A stretch of 64,000 nt of DNA from JANOZM01 sp031429355 (GCA_031429355.1 JANOZM010000004.1:372001-436000), one strand, 5' to 3'; shown: positions 34,959 through 44,484, numbered from the stretch's first letter. Notes: a model not told the origin generated them from the sequence alone. Numbers and translations are program-made.

Positions 34959-35795
34959 TTATGCGGTAAACGTTACGTCCATTCCTGGCAAATCAATTCC
35001 GCTTAATTTGGTACTCCAGCATTGGCCCGCCTTAATTGGAAACGCTCCTGTTAAAGTGCCCGTGGTAATAATTTCGTCTGCCTTCAATGTTTGCTTTTGT
35101 TGGCCGAGTAAATTGACCAAATGCCCTAACGCTAACAACGGGCTACCTAGCACATTCGATCCTTTGCCACTGTCGATTGTTATTTGATCGCAGTTTAGGT
35201 TGATCGTAAATTGTTCAAGCTGCTGTATTAATTGATTGGTTGCACCGGTTACTTTTACTTGCTTGCCAACCAACAACATGCCGTGCAAACCTCCTTGAGC
35301 AATGGTGTCTTGAACTTTAAATTTCCAATCTTTAAAGTTTGACTGAACGATTTCAAACCCATGTGCCATCCAATCGATACAAGCTAACAGCTCAGAGGCC
35401 GATGCAGTGGGCTTCGGAACTGATTTCAGTTTAAAAATAATTTCTGGTTCGATGCGCGGTTCACTTAAATGCGATAGTGAGCAAAGGGCCGTATTGGTTT
35501 GCAGTTCAATTACGGTATGTGCGTACATCGAACCCCACACCGGCTCTTTCACGTTGTATGTCGGCCAAATCGAAGCGTTGGTAAAACCAATTTTACGGCC
35601 TACACGCGTTGCCCCAACCCCTAGTTTTGCTTGGTAGCACAAATCAGCAATTTGATAAGCACTCGGTAAATCTAAGTCGGGGTAGGTAGTGGTCAGTGGT
35701 GCAATTGATAATGCCCGATCTTGCGCATAACGCATTTGTTGTGCGATCTCGGAGAGATCGATTTTGGGGGCAGTGGGTGCAGTTGTATTAGACAT
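34959..35795 (-). CDS. 2-keto-4-pentenoate hydratase-like protein
   Basis: 278-residue member of the fumarylacetoacetate hydrolase / hydratase superfamily: KIGFTNASIW near 83, EPEIIFKL with the metal glutamates near 132-138, and the C-terminal TITTGTLTGA-type loop (ADEIITTGTLTGAFPIKAG). Family members hydrate 2-hydroxypentadienoate in meta-cleavage pathways, but no other such genes are adjacent. The start codon lies 42 bases after the PrmC gene end on the same strand. Confidence 0.82.
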   Translation of the reverse strand: MSNTTAPTAPKIDLSEIAQQMRYAQDRALSIAPLTTTYPDLDLPSAYQIADLCYQAKLGVGATRVGRKIGFTNASIWPTYNVKEPVWGSMYAHTVIELQTNTALCSLSHLSEPRIEPEIIFKLKSVPKPTASASELLACIDWMAHGFEIVQSNFKDWKFKVQDTIAQGGLHGMLLVGKQVKVTGATNQLIQQLEQFTINLNCDQITIDSGKGSNVLGSPLLALGHLVNLLGQQKQTLKADEIITTGTLTGAFPIKAGQCWSTKLSGIDLPGMDVTFTA

Positions 35796-35836
35796 TGTCG
35801 TTTAGAAAAGTGAGTATGTTGGAAGATGTTTGGTGT

Positions 35837-36691
35837 TCAGACGGTGTTCTTTACATTAAGTCGGCGCCCGAAGGTAATACGATCGCGGTGCTCCCAATCT
35901 TGCAAAGTGGCTACTTCGCTAAAACCCAATGCTTGTAACAGATCGGTGCATGCTTTGCCTTGATCAAAGCCGTGTTCAAATGCAAGCCACCCATTTGGTT
36001 TTAACCGTAATTGCGCGCCGGTAGCTATTTCTTTAATGCAAGCCATCCCATCTGCATGATCAGTTAACGCCGTTGCTGGCTCAAAGCGTAAATCACCTTG
36101 TTGCAAATGCTGGTCGGTTGATGCAATGTAGGGCGGATTGCTAATGATCATATCAAACTGTACTGGGCTGTCTATAGCCGCATACCAATTGGATTCAACC
36201 CAATGTATTGCTCGGTCAAGGTTGTTTATTTGCGCGTTGCTTCGGGCAACGGCGAGAGCCGGCAAACTAATATCTGCCGCAACAATAGTTAGATCGGACC
36301 GGTGATGGCTAATACTAATTGCTATGCAACCACTGCCAGTACCTAGCTCTAAAAGTTTGGCTCCTTGTGGCGTGTGGTCAATGGCCCATTGCACCAATAA
36401 TTCAGTTTCGGGTCGTGGAATAAGAACGTCCGAATTGACATTAAAACGCAGCCCAAAAAATTCACGCTGCCCAACCAAATAAGCAATTGGTTCGCCCAAG
36501 GTACGGCGTTGTGTTAGGCCGCGATATTGTTCTGCCGTGCGCGCGGGTGCTGGCTCGCCACCGTGTGCAACTAGCCAAGTCCGGCTTTTTCCGCTCGCAT
36601 GCTCTAATAAAATGCGGGCTTCGAGCAGCGGTAATTGGCTGTCCTGTAATAAGCTGTTCCAAGCGTCGGGTGTTGATGCGTTTGAATTCAA
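35837..36691 (-). CDS. prmC: release-factor glutamine methyltransferase
   Basis: Methylates the glutamine of the GGQ motif in peptide-release factors. 284 residues: helical N-terminal domain, SAM motif ELGTGSGCIAIS (about 115-126), and catalytic NPPY (about 185-188) that holds the glutamine. TTG start at 36691. Its substrate RF1 (prfA) is encoded near 47 kb here; the usual prfA-prmC pairing is lost. Confidence 0.93.
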   Translation of the reverse strand: MNSNASTPDAWNSLLQDSQLPLLEARILLEHASGKSRTWLVAHGGEPAPARTAEQYRGLTQRRTLGEPIAYLVGQREFFGLRFNVNSDVLIPRPETELLVQWAIDHTPQGAKLLELGTGSGCIAISISHHRSDLTIVAADISLPALAVARSNAQINNLDRAIHWVESNWYAAIDSPVQFDMIISNPPYIASTDQHLQQGDLRFEPATALTDHADGMACIKEIATGAQLRLKPNGWLAFEHGFDQGKACTDLLQALGFSEVATLQDWEHRDRITFGRRLNVKNTV

Positions 36692-36759
36692 TGTGCAAGT
36701 GCGATGCGCGCTAAAGTATGGCCTTGCAGTGTATCAATGTTTAATGTGATCAAAAAAGG

Positions 36760-38589
36760 GTGGCTATTGTGGTTCAAGGTTCAATAACAAAGGTATCTAC
36801 GGCACAAGTCTCAGCTTCGCAATCGTCAAAAGCCCAAAAGGGTACAGTCCCGATCAAAGACATGCCACACGCCAAACATTGGCCAACCGGTGCTCCGCAT
36901 TATTTAACCTACCCACAAGTGCCGTTGACCCATAATTTTCAGGTCAGTGCGCAGCGCTACCCCAATAAACCTTGCTTAATTTTTTACGGGCATACATTAA
37001 CGTACCAACAAGCGTGGCAAACAATTCAAGCTTTAGCGAATCACTTAATTGTTCATGCTCAAGTTAAGCCTAGTGACCGTGTTTTACTAAATTTCCAAAA
37101 CTCGCCGCAATTTGTCTTAGGCTACTACGCAATTTTGTTAGCTGGGGCGATGGTCGTTCCAATTAACCCAATGAGTAAAACCGAAGAATTACGGTTTTAC
37201 TTAGAAGATGCTCAATGTAAAGCGGCCTTAGTCGCCCAAGATGTCGTAGAGCAAATTTTGCCTTTGGTAGCCGACGGAACATTACCCTATTTAATCGTTG
37301 GTCACTATAGCGATTACATTAATCAACAGGCGGGGATTGATATTCCTAGCTTTGTTACTAAAACAGTTGAGGTTGCTCAATCCACTAAGGTCATTAATTG
37401 GTCTCAAGCGCTGGTTAGTACCGAGGCCAGTCAATCAAATGCCAATATTCCCTTTACTGTTAGTCAATCCGTTCAGTTCCCCAACGTAGCGCCAGACGAT
37501 TATTGCGTGTTGCCATACACTTCTGGCTCTACTGGCAAACCAAAAGGCTGCATTCACACGCATCGCACGACCATGTCGGCGGTCCATATGAACACATGGT
37601 GGAAAGCGATTTACCCAGACGCGGTAGTTTTAGCAACAGCACCTTTTTTTCATGTAACCGGCATGATTGGCAGTATGCATGGCCCTATTTACGCTGGCGC
37701 AACCATCGTCATGTTACCCCGCTGGGATGCAGCTGTCGCCGCGCAATTAATTGAAACTTATCGCTGTACTTCGTGGACTAATGTGCCACCAATGGTGGTT
37801 GATGTGCTCACCAATCCAGCAGCGCAAGGCCGCGATTTATCCAGCTTAATTACGATTGGCGGTGGTGGTGCTGCTATGCCGGCGGCCATCGCGCAACGCT
37901 TAAAGGACGAATACAAGTTGGGTTATATGGAAGGCTATGGCATGTCCGAGTTTATGGCCGCTACGCATATCAATCCGCCACAAAATTTAAAAAAACAATG
38001 TTTGGGTATTCCAATTTTTGATTCGGCCGCACACATCATCGACCCCGATACTTTGCAACCTTTGGGCGCGAACGCTCAGGGTGAAATTGTAATGAGTGGC
38101 CCCAACTTAATGCGCGGCTACTGGAATATGAAAGACGCCGATGGCAAAGCGCAAGACCCTTATGTTGGCGGCTTAATTCAAATCGATGGACGCGATTTTT
38201 TTCGTAGTGGCGACCTTGGGTTTCGGGATGACGACGGTTATTATTTTATTACCGATCGCTTAAAGCGAATGATAAATGCTTCGGGTTTTAAAGTGTGGCC
38301 CGCCGAAGTCGAAGGCTTTTTTTACAAACATCCTGCTATTAAAGAGTGTTGCATCGTGGCGGCCCCCGACAGTAAGCGAGGTGAAACAGTGCGCTTAGTT
38401 GCGGTGCTGAAACTAGATCATGCAGCAACCACCGAGCAAGAATTAATTGATTGGGCGCGTGCCAATATGGCCACGTACAAAGCCCCGACCGAGGTACACT
38501 TCATCGCTGCCTTGCCTCGTACTTCTACGGGCAAATTGTATTGGCGCTTGCTACAAGACCAAGCATTTGGGCGGACAACCGAAACCTGA
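36760..38589 (+). CDS. acyl-CoA ligase (AMP-binding, fatty-acid or aromatic)
   Basis: 609-residue adenylate-forming enzyme: P-loop-like YTSGSTGKPKGCIHTHR (about 249-265), GYGMSE (about 393-398), RSGDLG (about 487-492), and the catalytic lysine in RTSTGKLYWR (about 587-596). Activates a carboxylic acid to its CoA thioester; chain length and substrate cannot be told. GTG start at 36760 with AAAAAAGG upstream. Next to an MFS transporter and a TonB receptor, suggesting uptake-coupled activation of an external lipid or aromatic acid. Confidence 0.85.
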   Translation: MAIVVQGSITKVSTAQVSASQSSKAQKGTVPIKDMPHAKHWPTGAPHYLTYPQVPLTHNFQVSAQRYPNKPCLIFYGHTLTYQQAWQTIQALANHLIVHAQVKPSDRVLLNFQNSPQFVLGYYAILLAGAMVVPINPMSKTEELRFYLEDAQCKAALVAQDVVEQILPLVADGTLPYLIVGHYSDYINQQAGIDIPSFVTKTVEVAQSTKVINWSQALVSTEASQSNANIPFTVSQSVQFPNVAPDDYCVLPYTSGSTGKPKGCIHTHRTTMSAVHMNTWWKAIYPDAVVLATAPFFHVTGMIGSMHGPIYAGATIVMLPRWDAAVAAQLIETYRCTSWTNVPPMVVDVLTNPAAQGRDLSSLITIGGGGAAMPAAIAQRLKDEYKLGYMEGYGMSEFMAATHINPPQNLKKQCLGIPIFDSAAHIIDPDTLQPLGANAQGEIVMSGPNLMRGYWNMKDADGKAQDPYVGGLIQIDGRDFFRSGDLGFRDDDGYYFITDRLKRMINASGFKVWPAEVEGFFYKHPAIKECCIVAAPDSKRGETVRLVAVLKLDHAATTEQELIDWARANMATYKAPTEVHFIAALPRTSTGKLYWRLLQDQAFGRTTET

Positions 38590-38608
38590 TCTTTTTATTG
38601 TTGGTGTA

Positions 38609-39838
38609 TTGAATCCGTTTTTACTACCCCTTATTCTTATTAATTTGACTGGCCATATGGCTTTGTCGGGCGGGCGGTTATCCGGTTCTTTGTATATTTT
38701 AAAAGTAGGCGATTCCGAAGCGCTCATGGGTTTATTCATGGCGCTTTTTTCATTAATGCCGGTCATTACTTCGTTGCCGGTTGGGCGTTGGGTCGATAGG
38801 GTTGGTGTAGCGCCCATCATGCGTTGGGGTATTGGTTTGGTAGTGTTGGGCATCATGCTGCCTATCTTTTACCTAACCGTTGGTTCGCTGCTAGTTATGG
38901 CAACGGCGATTGGTTTGGGCTTTAACATGGTGGCCGTATCGGCACAGCACGCAGTCGGGCACATCGCGCCCCAAGCAACCCAAGCCGAGCGCATGGCTAA
39001 CTTTGGCTGGTACGCGTTGGGGCACTCTACTTCCAGCACTATTGGGCCACTATTGGCGGGGTTTTTAATTGATTTCGCTGGTTATCGTGAAGCATTCATT
39101 GCGCTGGCCGTAATGACGGGAATCTCGGCGCTAATCGTTGCGTTTAAAGCCAACCAATTGCCCGGCGCAAAAACAATTCAACAACAAGCCGCCGATAAAC
39201 AAGCTAAACACGACGCCGCACAACAGCAAACAGACCCTTCCAAAAGCAGTGTCTTAGATTTACTCGCTACCAAAAAAATGCGCCGTATTTATCTGACTAA
39301 TATGATGACGGCCGCCGCTTGGGATTTGTTTATTGTGTCCTTGCCAGTATTAGGCCATCGCATGGGGTATTCGGCATCAGTAATCGGAACCGTCATGTCG
39401 ATGTTTGCATTGGGCACGTTTACGGCTCGTGCGGCAATGCCTTGGTTAGCTAAACGCTTTAACGAATGGCAAATTTTAGCAACAGCACTTTGGGTCGTTT
39501 CGGTTTGCTTCTTGGTAATGCCATGGGCTAACTTGGCGGTGCTTTTAATGGCCGTCGGCTATTGCTTTGGGGCTGCTGTGGGTATGAGCCAGCCTAATAT
39601 TTTGTCGCTCTTGCACACGGCCGCTCCGCCGGGTCGAGGTGGTGAAGCAGTTGGTCTGCGCTCGGTATTAAGCAACGGCGTCTCGGTTCTAGTGCCCTTG
39701 GGTTTTGGGGCATTAGTTGCGGTTACTGGAATTCCGGCCCTGTTGCTAACGGGTGCGGTGGTCTTCGGGTTGGGGTCGATGCCTGCAGTAAAGGCGAACC
39801 GTGAAGATTTCCAAACAAGAACTAGCGCTACGGACTAA
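38609..39838 (+). CDS. MFS transporter
   Basis: About 410 residues with twelve expected helices; the loop motif GRWVDRVGVAPIMRWG (about 54-69) is a typical MFS motif A. All candidate starts in frame are TTG (38447, 38567, 38609). I chose 38609 because it places helix 1 (NPFLLPLILINLTG) at the N terminus and lies 19 bases after the ligase stop. Probably co-transcribed with the acyl-CoA ligase. Substrate unknown, perhaps the acid activated by the ligase. Confidence 0.8.
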   Translation: MNPFLLPLILINLTGHMALSGGRLSGSLYILKVGDSEALMGLFMALFSLMPVITSLPVGRWVDRVGVAPIMRWGIGLVVLGIMLPIFYLTVGSLLVMATAIGLGFNMVAVSAQHAVGHIAPQATQAERMANFGWYALGHSTSSTIGPLLAGFLIDFAGYREAFIALAVMTGISALIVAFKANQLPGAKTIQQQAADKQAKHDAAQQQTDPSKSSVLDLLATKKMRRIYLTNMMTAAAWDLFIVSLPVLGHRMGYSASVIGTVMSMFALGTFTARAAMPWLAKRFNEWQILATALWVVSVCFLVMPWANLAVLLMAVGYCFGAAVGMSQPNILSLLHTAAPPGRGGEAVGLRSVLSNGVSVLVPLGFGALVAVTGIPALLLTGAVVFGLGSMPAVKANREDFQTRTSATD

Positions 39839-39875
39839 AGCTGCGATAGCAACGTCGACGCGTTAACAATACCAA

Positions 39876-39904
39876 TTGACGAACTGGTATTACATTGGTA
39901 CTAT
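39876..39904 (+). promoter_or_regulatory. promoter of the TonB receptor gene with inverted repeat
   Basis: TTGACG (39876-39881), 17-base spacer, TACTAT (39899-39904). An inverted repeat TACCAAT / ATTGGTA (39870-39876 and 39894-39900) brackets the spacer and touches both boxes, so a regulator bound there could repress. The receptor leader would be about 115 bases. Confidence 0.65.
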
Positions 39905-40027
39905 TTTTTGCGATCAAGTTCTGCGCAAGACAGTCCAACATTTCAAACTAAGCACTTACTATCTAGCCACATTAACCAAAATAGGCCAATCCAGTTCCTC
40001 CGACGGGATTGCCAAATGGAGACCACA

Positions 40028-42814
40028 ATGAGTTCAAAAGCAGGAAATGACGTTTTTGAGGGCCAATCAAACCGGTTAGCCCTATCGGCCATTAGTTTGG
40101 CTGTTGCTGTTTTAGCTGGGCCGCTTAGTTTGGGTTCTGCGGTTGCGCAAACTGCGCCTGCACCAGCGACGCCGGCGGTTCAAGCAACAACAAAAAGCGA
40201 AACATTAGACGCCACCGTTATTACAGGCACGCGCATTCGCGCGGCCAACATTACTGGTACAAGCCCAGTGACGCAATTAGGTGCCGAAGAAATTCAAATG
40301 ATTCGCGCAATTACCGTAGAAGACTTCTCGGTAAAGCTTCCGCAGTTAGCGGGTGGTGTAAACAGCACCTCGGCCGGTAGTGATGCATTTGGCGCGCAAA
40401 CTTTAGACTTGCGTAACTTAGGGCAAAGCCGCACCTTGGTATTGATTAACGGTACTCGTGCAGTTCCATTTAGTTTCCGTAACGCGGTCGACGTTAACTT
40501 TGTACCAGCCCCTTTGTTACGCCGCGTTGATGTGCTCACCGGCGGCGCTGCTGCCGTGTACGGTGCGGACGCTATTGCTGGTGTCGTTAACTTTATTATT
40601 AACGACAAGTTTGAAGGCTTGCAAGCCTCTGCAAACTATCGTTCAGGCAATGGTGGTGGCTCACAATCGGGTATCAACTTAACGGGCGGCATGCCTATTG
40701 CAGGCCGTGGCAGCGTTGTTGGCTATTTAGAGTACACCGAGCGTAAAGGTTTGTTGGCAGGAGAGCGCGATTGGGCTTTAGCGCGTCCTACATTGTTAGC
40801 AAGTAGTGGCGGTACATTTACTGACGTTGCGACAGGTCGTATTTCAGCATTTGATTCTGCCGGAGCGTTTTCGACAACAGCGCAAACAACTGATTACACA
40901 CCGCAGTATTTCTTGATTCAACCGTTACAACGTACCAACGCTTCAGTGTTTTTTAAATACGATGTAACCGATGCAATTCAGGGTTACGGACGCTTTATGT
41001 TCTCGAATGTAAAGACCACCGGGGCGCCGCGTTCTGGGCAAGCTCCAGCCGTTGTTAATGCCAACTACAACATTAACGCGACCAATCCATTTTTAACCGC
41101 TGACATTCGCAATCGCTTAACGTTTGTTGGTGGCGTGGCTAACGTTACGATCAACCGCTCGTTGGGCGAGTTGGGCGTCATTACTGCCGAGAACGATCGC
41201 GATACCCAGCAATTTCAGTTGGGTGTTAAAGGCAACTTAACCGACTCCATTACTTGGGACCTCTATGCCCAATTTGGTAAATCAAGTGAGTCAGTTGTTG
41301 TTTCGGGTGATGGCCTGCGCGCTAACTTTCCAGCGCTAGTCAATACCATCGATTTATTTGGACCAGGTGCCGATGTGTCGGGTCTTGCACAACCGTTTAA
41401 ATATGGTGATCGTAAGCGTACACAAAACGTATTTGCGTTAACGCTGTCCGGCGATTCTAGTGGTTTCTTTAAATTACCAGCAGGTCCGTTAGGCTTTGCT
41501 GTCGGCTTAGAGGCTCGTCGTGAAAAAGGTATTTTTGATTACAACCCAACCTTAAACACATCGTTCCGTCAAGGTAACGAATCGGGCCCTGCAGTACCGC
41601 CATTCTTTAACGCTAACGAAGCTTATGCCGAAGTATTAGTACCTGTTTTGGCTAATATGCCGTTGGTTAAAAACTTGTCGCTAGAAGCCGCGTATCGCAA
41701 TTCGTCGTACAAAAAATCGGTTGGTAGCGAAAACAGCTACGGCACCAATAAAATTGGTTTGTCATGGGCTGTTGATGACAACTTGCGTTTGCGTGCAACT
41801 AGCCAATCGGTGATTCGTGAACCAAACTTTGGTGAGTTTGCAAACCCAGTGGGTTCAATTCCATTTGCTAACCTTGTAAACGTAGCGCGCTTGCGTCCGC
41901 GTTATCAAGGTGACCCTTGTGTGTTGGGTACCGGTAACGCAGCGCAGTGTGCTCGCTTTGGCGCGCCAGCAGTTGGTTCCTACGATTCGTTGGCCGGTGC
42001 GAACTTAACCGGTGGATACTTCTTCGGTGGTAACCCCGATATCCGCGCGGAAAAAGGTAAGACCCGTACTTTGGGTGCAGTTATTACGCCCCAGTTCTTG
42101 CCAGGCTTAAGCTTAACTTTAGATGCTTACAACATTAAGTTAAACGATGCTGTTGGCGTTGTGCAACCGGTTGATGCTTTAACCAGCTGCTACATCACCG
42201 ATCCAATTGCAAACAATCCATTGTGCGCAGCGGTAACACGAGACCCAGTTACAGGTCGTATTAAAGACGGCTTCCCAGTTGATCGTAACTTAGCTTCTAT
42301 CGTTCAAAAAGGTCTTGATATTGATCTATCCTACAAAATGAACTTGCCAGCAGGAAGCTGGGCGAAGGCCATGATGTTTGGATATCAGGCGGCAATGGTC
42401 AACACCTACACCATTCAACGTAATGCCGTTTTGTTGCCAATCGATTGTAAAGGTTCTTACGGTTCACGTTGTTCGTCTGATGCAGTGAGCTTAGTGGCTC
42501 CAGCGTATCGTCATCGTATTACTGCCGGTTTCCAATCGGCTGGTTACTCGGCGCAGTTAGGCTGGAAGCGTGTGGGCGAAGTAAAAGACAGTACCGTTGG
42601 CAGCACCGATGTCATCAAAGCGCAAGACTACTTGGACTTGAACTTCTCGTACGAGCCACAAATGGTTAAGGGTTTGAAACTGAACTTTGGTATTGATAAC
42701 TTAACTAATAAACAGCCGCCGTTTGCAACCAATGCGGGCTCGTTTAATACTTACCCTGATACCTACAATGTGTTGGGTCGTAGTTATGGAATTACTGGGA
42801 CTTATAAGTTTTAA
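40028..42814 (+). CDS. TonB-dependent receptor
   Basis: An outer-membrane active transporter of 928 residues: signal peptide (SNRLALSAISLAVAVLAG about 14-31, cleavage after SAVAQ), plug domain beginning TVITGTRIRAANITG with LPQLAGG and GGAAAVYGADAIAGVVNFI (about 174-192), then a 22-strand barrel ending in aromatic TGTYKF. It resembles the large TBDR clade of Caulobacter and Sphingomonas used for oligosaccharide or aromatic uptake. ATG 40028 has GGAG seven bases before it; an ATG at 40016 is an alternative. Confidence 0.92.
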   Translation: MSSKAGNDVFEGQSNRLALSAISLAVAVLAGPLSLGSAVAQTAPAPATPAVQATTKSETLDATVITGTRIRAANITGTSPVTQLGAEEIQMIRAITVEDFSVKLPQLAGGVNSTSAGSDAFGAQTLDLRNLGQSRTLVLINGTRAVPFSFRNAVDVNFVPAPLLRRVDVLTGGAAAVYGADAIAGVVNFIINDKFEGLQASANYRSGNGGGSQSGINLTGGMPIAGRGSVVGYLEYTERKGLLAGERDWALARPTLLASSGGTFTDVATGRISAFDSAGAFSTTAQTTDYTPQYFLIQPLQRTNASVFFKYDVTDAIQGYGRFMFSNVKTTGAPRSGQAPAVVNANYNINATNPFLTADIRNRLTFVGGVANVTINRSLGELGVITAENDRDTQQFQLGVKGNLTDSITWDLYAQFGKSSESVVVSGDGLRANFPALVNTIDLFGPGADVSGLAQPFKYGDRKRTQNVFALTLSGDSSGFFKLPAGPLGFAVGLEARREKGIFDYNPTLNTSFRQGNESGPAVPPFFNANEAYAEVLVPVLANMPLVKNLSLEAAYRNSSYKKSVGSENSYGTNKIGLSWAVDDNLRLRATSQSVIREPNFGEFANPVGSIPFANLVNVARLRPRYQGDPCVLGTGNAAQCARFGAPAVGSYDSLAGANLTGGYFFGGNPDIRAEKGKTRTLGAVITPQFLPGLSLTLDAYNIKLNDAVGVVQPVDALTSCYITDPIANNPLCAAVTRDPVTGRIKDGFPVDRNLASIVQKGLDIDLSYKMNLPAGSWAKAMMFGYQAAMVNTYTIQRNAVLLPIDCKGSYGSRCSSDAVSLVAPAYRHRITAGFQSAGYSAQLGWKRVGEVKDSTVGSTDVIKAQDYLDLNFSYEPQMVKGLKLNFGIDNLTNKQPPFATNAGSFNTYPDTYNVLGRSYGITGTYKF

Positions 42815-42837
42815 TTTGGCTTAATTTAAGTTGGATA

Positions 42838-42867
42838 AAAAAGGGCACTTCGGTGCTCTTTTTTTCT
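42838..42867 (+). terminator. terminator of the TonB receptor gene
   Basis: Stem AAGGGCAC / GTGCTCTT with a TTCG tetraloop (42841-42860) and a long T run after it. Confidence 0.88.
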
Positions 42868-42948
42868 TTTAAATTCTGACTTGAGCGAAGTTATAGTTCA
42901 GTTGCCCTAGCTTTGTCGAACTCGCAGTCTCGGCTTCTTGATCTTTAA

Positions 42949-43344
42949 TTAAAGCAGCTCAACAATCGGCACCGTTTTGAGTTTCAACGATTTTTTAACA
43001 AAATCTTTATCAAAGGTAAACAGCGAATCACATTTGGATGCACTTGCTAAGTGTAAAGCATCAGCAAAATCCATTCCTTTTGAATAATGCCCTAAAGCTT
43101 GTACGACCAATACTTCAGACTCGAAGGACAAATTGCGAATCGCTAAAAGAGCTTCTAAGCTACTGGCAAGTTGTTTGGTTTCTAAGCCGTACGGACCACG
43201 CAACACCCATTCAAGTTCAAGGCAAACGGTGAGCGGAACAAAAAACGCTTGCTTCGAATCGATTAACAGTGCTGCCTTTTTCGCTTGAACCGGATCATCG
43301 TTTGTAAGTAGGCGGACCAGAATATTGGTGTCTAAAGTAATCAT
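42949..43344 (-). CDS. vapC: PIN-domain toxin VapC
   Basis: 131 residues, LDTNILVRLLTNDDP at the N terminus, LELEWVLRG (about 44-52), and DFADALHLASA plus FTFDKDF near 96-118 complete the acidic site. It overlaps the AbrB-type antitoxin by 4 bases. ATG 43344. Confidence 0.88.
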   Translation of the reverse strand: MITLDTNILVRLLTNDDPVQAKKAALLIDSKQAFFVPLTVCLELEWVLRGPYGLETKQLASSLEALLAIRNLSFESEVLVVQALGHYSKGMDFADALHLASASKCDSLFTFDKDFVKKSLKLKTVPIVELL

Positions 43345-43583
43345 GTTTTTTTTGCGAACCGAGCTACGTCGATTTTAGACAAATCGATTTTGGGCCCTTT
43401 GTAATCAGCCACGCCTAGGCAGCTAGCCGCTGTTCGAGTTTTCCGTTCTGGCTCAACGAATGCGCGAAACCCCCCGCTTTCGATGCTAATCTCGATACGC
43501 GTTCCTGCACTTATCCCGAGAGAAGCTCGGACTGCTGCGGGAATAACGAATTGCCCTTTTTCAGATACCGTAACAATTGACAT
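43341..43583 (-). CDS. vapB: AbrB-type antitoxin (VapB/MazE fold)
   Basis: 80 residues, swapped-hairpin start VTVSEKGQFVIPAAVRASLGI and GTRIEI, then a tail that should wrap the toxin. Upstream is a palindromic operator (43606-43631). Confidence 0.85.
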   Translation of the reverse strand: MSIVTVSEKGQFVIPAAVRASLGISAGTRIEISIESGGFRAFVEPERKTRTAASCLGVADYKGPKIDLSKIDVARFAKKT

Positions 43584-43605
43584 GAGTTCGCTTCCTAAAA
43601 GATTA

Positions 43606-43631
43606 ATTTGACTTACATCAGTAAGTCAAAT
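43606..43631 (-). promoter_or_regulatory. operator-promoter of the AbrB-PIN pair
   Basis: Perfect 11-base inverted repeat ATTTGACTTAC / GTAAGTCAAAT with a 4-base spacer. On the minus strand the outer arm supplies TTGACT as a -35 box; TTAATC lies 17 bases further, near 43601-43606, as a weak -10. Confidence 0.8.
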
Positions 43632-43719
43632 CTTAGCAGCAGTTTGGCCGTTGCACAATCGGTGTTATTGAATCTAACTGAAATTGTTGATGCAATTGCT
43701 TGTCACGATGGACTGAAAA

Positions 43720-43857
43720 GTTAAAACACCTTGCCCAGCTAACGGCCGAGTCAAGATCAGCGCGAAAGGGCAGGTAGAGCTCAAACTAAAGACGCGGTGG
43801 CGCGATGGCACCACGCATCACGTGATGTTGCCGTTGGAGTTTATGCAACGGCTGGCA
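43720..43857 (+). pseudogene. IS91-family transposase fragment (middle part)
   Basis: A 46-codon open stretch in one frame reads as the conserved core before the C terminus of IS91-type Y2 transposases: NGRVKISAKGQVELKLKT, then WRDGTTHHVMLPLEFMQRLA. No stop within it, but the frame has a TGA just upstream (43713-43715) and ends abruptly against the antisense ankyrin gene. The next transposase segment (ALVPRP and beyond) is missing. A second piece of the same family, the C terminus, lies at 45281-45457 on the same strand. Confidence 0.75.
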
Positions 43858-44042
43858 CGGTGCTCTAGTAAAAACAAGGCCACTGATTCTTGACCTTCGA
43901 GAATGCAGGCGACCAAAGGCGTTGCCAAAAACTTCGGATGTGCAAAGTTAATATCGACGCCCTCACCTATATGGTATTCAACCAAATCGAGATTTCCCTC
44001 ACAGGCGGCGTTAAATAGCTCCTTCCAATTACCTGCAGACAC
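43818..44042 (-). pseudogene. 3'-truncated ankyrin-repeat protein gene
   Basis: 74 residues: WKELFNAACEGNLDLVEYHI, then DINFAHPKFLATPLVACILE and SVALFLLEH are two ankyrin-type repeats of a small cytoplasmic ankyrin family. After LLEHRA the family normally continues with about 30 more residues, but here the frame runs antisense into the transposase fragment and stops (SRCINSNGNIT). The 3' end has been replaced at about 43857. Confidence 0.7.
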
Positions 44043-44091
44043 TTGGTTTCCCTATCGATGAGTATGCAGCTAGTCGCTAAAGTAGCTCAAT

Positions 44092-44469
44092 CTAGTTCGC
44101 AAAAAAGTATCGCACCAAACCCAAGGCCAGTGCAAACAGATAGCCATAAGAAAATTTATCTATGCGCAGCGTTGGTTCGCCCCTTTTTGCGCGCCAAGCA
44201 CCGATGAGCATCATTAGACCACCAACCAAGATCGGGGTGATCAACAGGTTAGCGATACGCCACGTTTCAGCCGCAAAATTGTTGGGGAATATTAAAAGAC
44301 TGAGTCCACCCAATACGGTTCCAAACAATACAAAACCAAAAGCCGCAAGCCACGGGTTTGGTTGGCGTCTAAAAGGTTCACCTAAAGAACGAAACCCTGT
44401 TTGTATCAGTGTTTCGCCAATGGCTTGAAGTAATAACTCGCCAAACACCTCAAAGATAAATTCGATCAT
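44092..44469 (-). CDS. small integral membrane protein of unknown function
   Basis: 125 residues, three to four membrane helices (about 1-20, 40-60, 70-93, 107-123) and a conserved-looking polar loop RAKRGEPTLRID. I do not recognise a family. The start lies just downstream of four TTTGATTG octamers (44485-44516). Confidence 0.65.
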   Translation of the reverse strand: MIEFIFEVFGELLLQAIGETLIQTGFRSLGEPFRRQPNPWLAAFGFVLFGTVLGGLSLLIFPNNFAAETWRIANLLITPILVGGLMMLIGAWRAKRGEPTLRIDKFSYGYLFALALGLVRYFFAN

Positions 44470-44484
44470 TATATTGCGCTAAGT

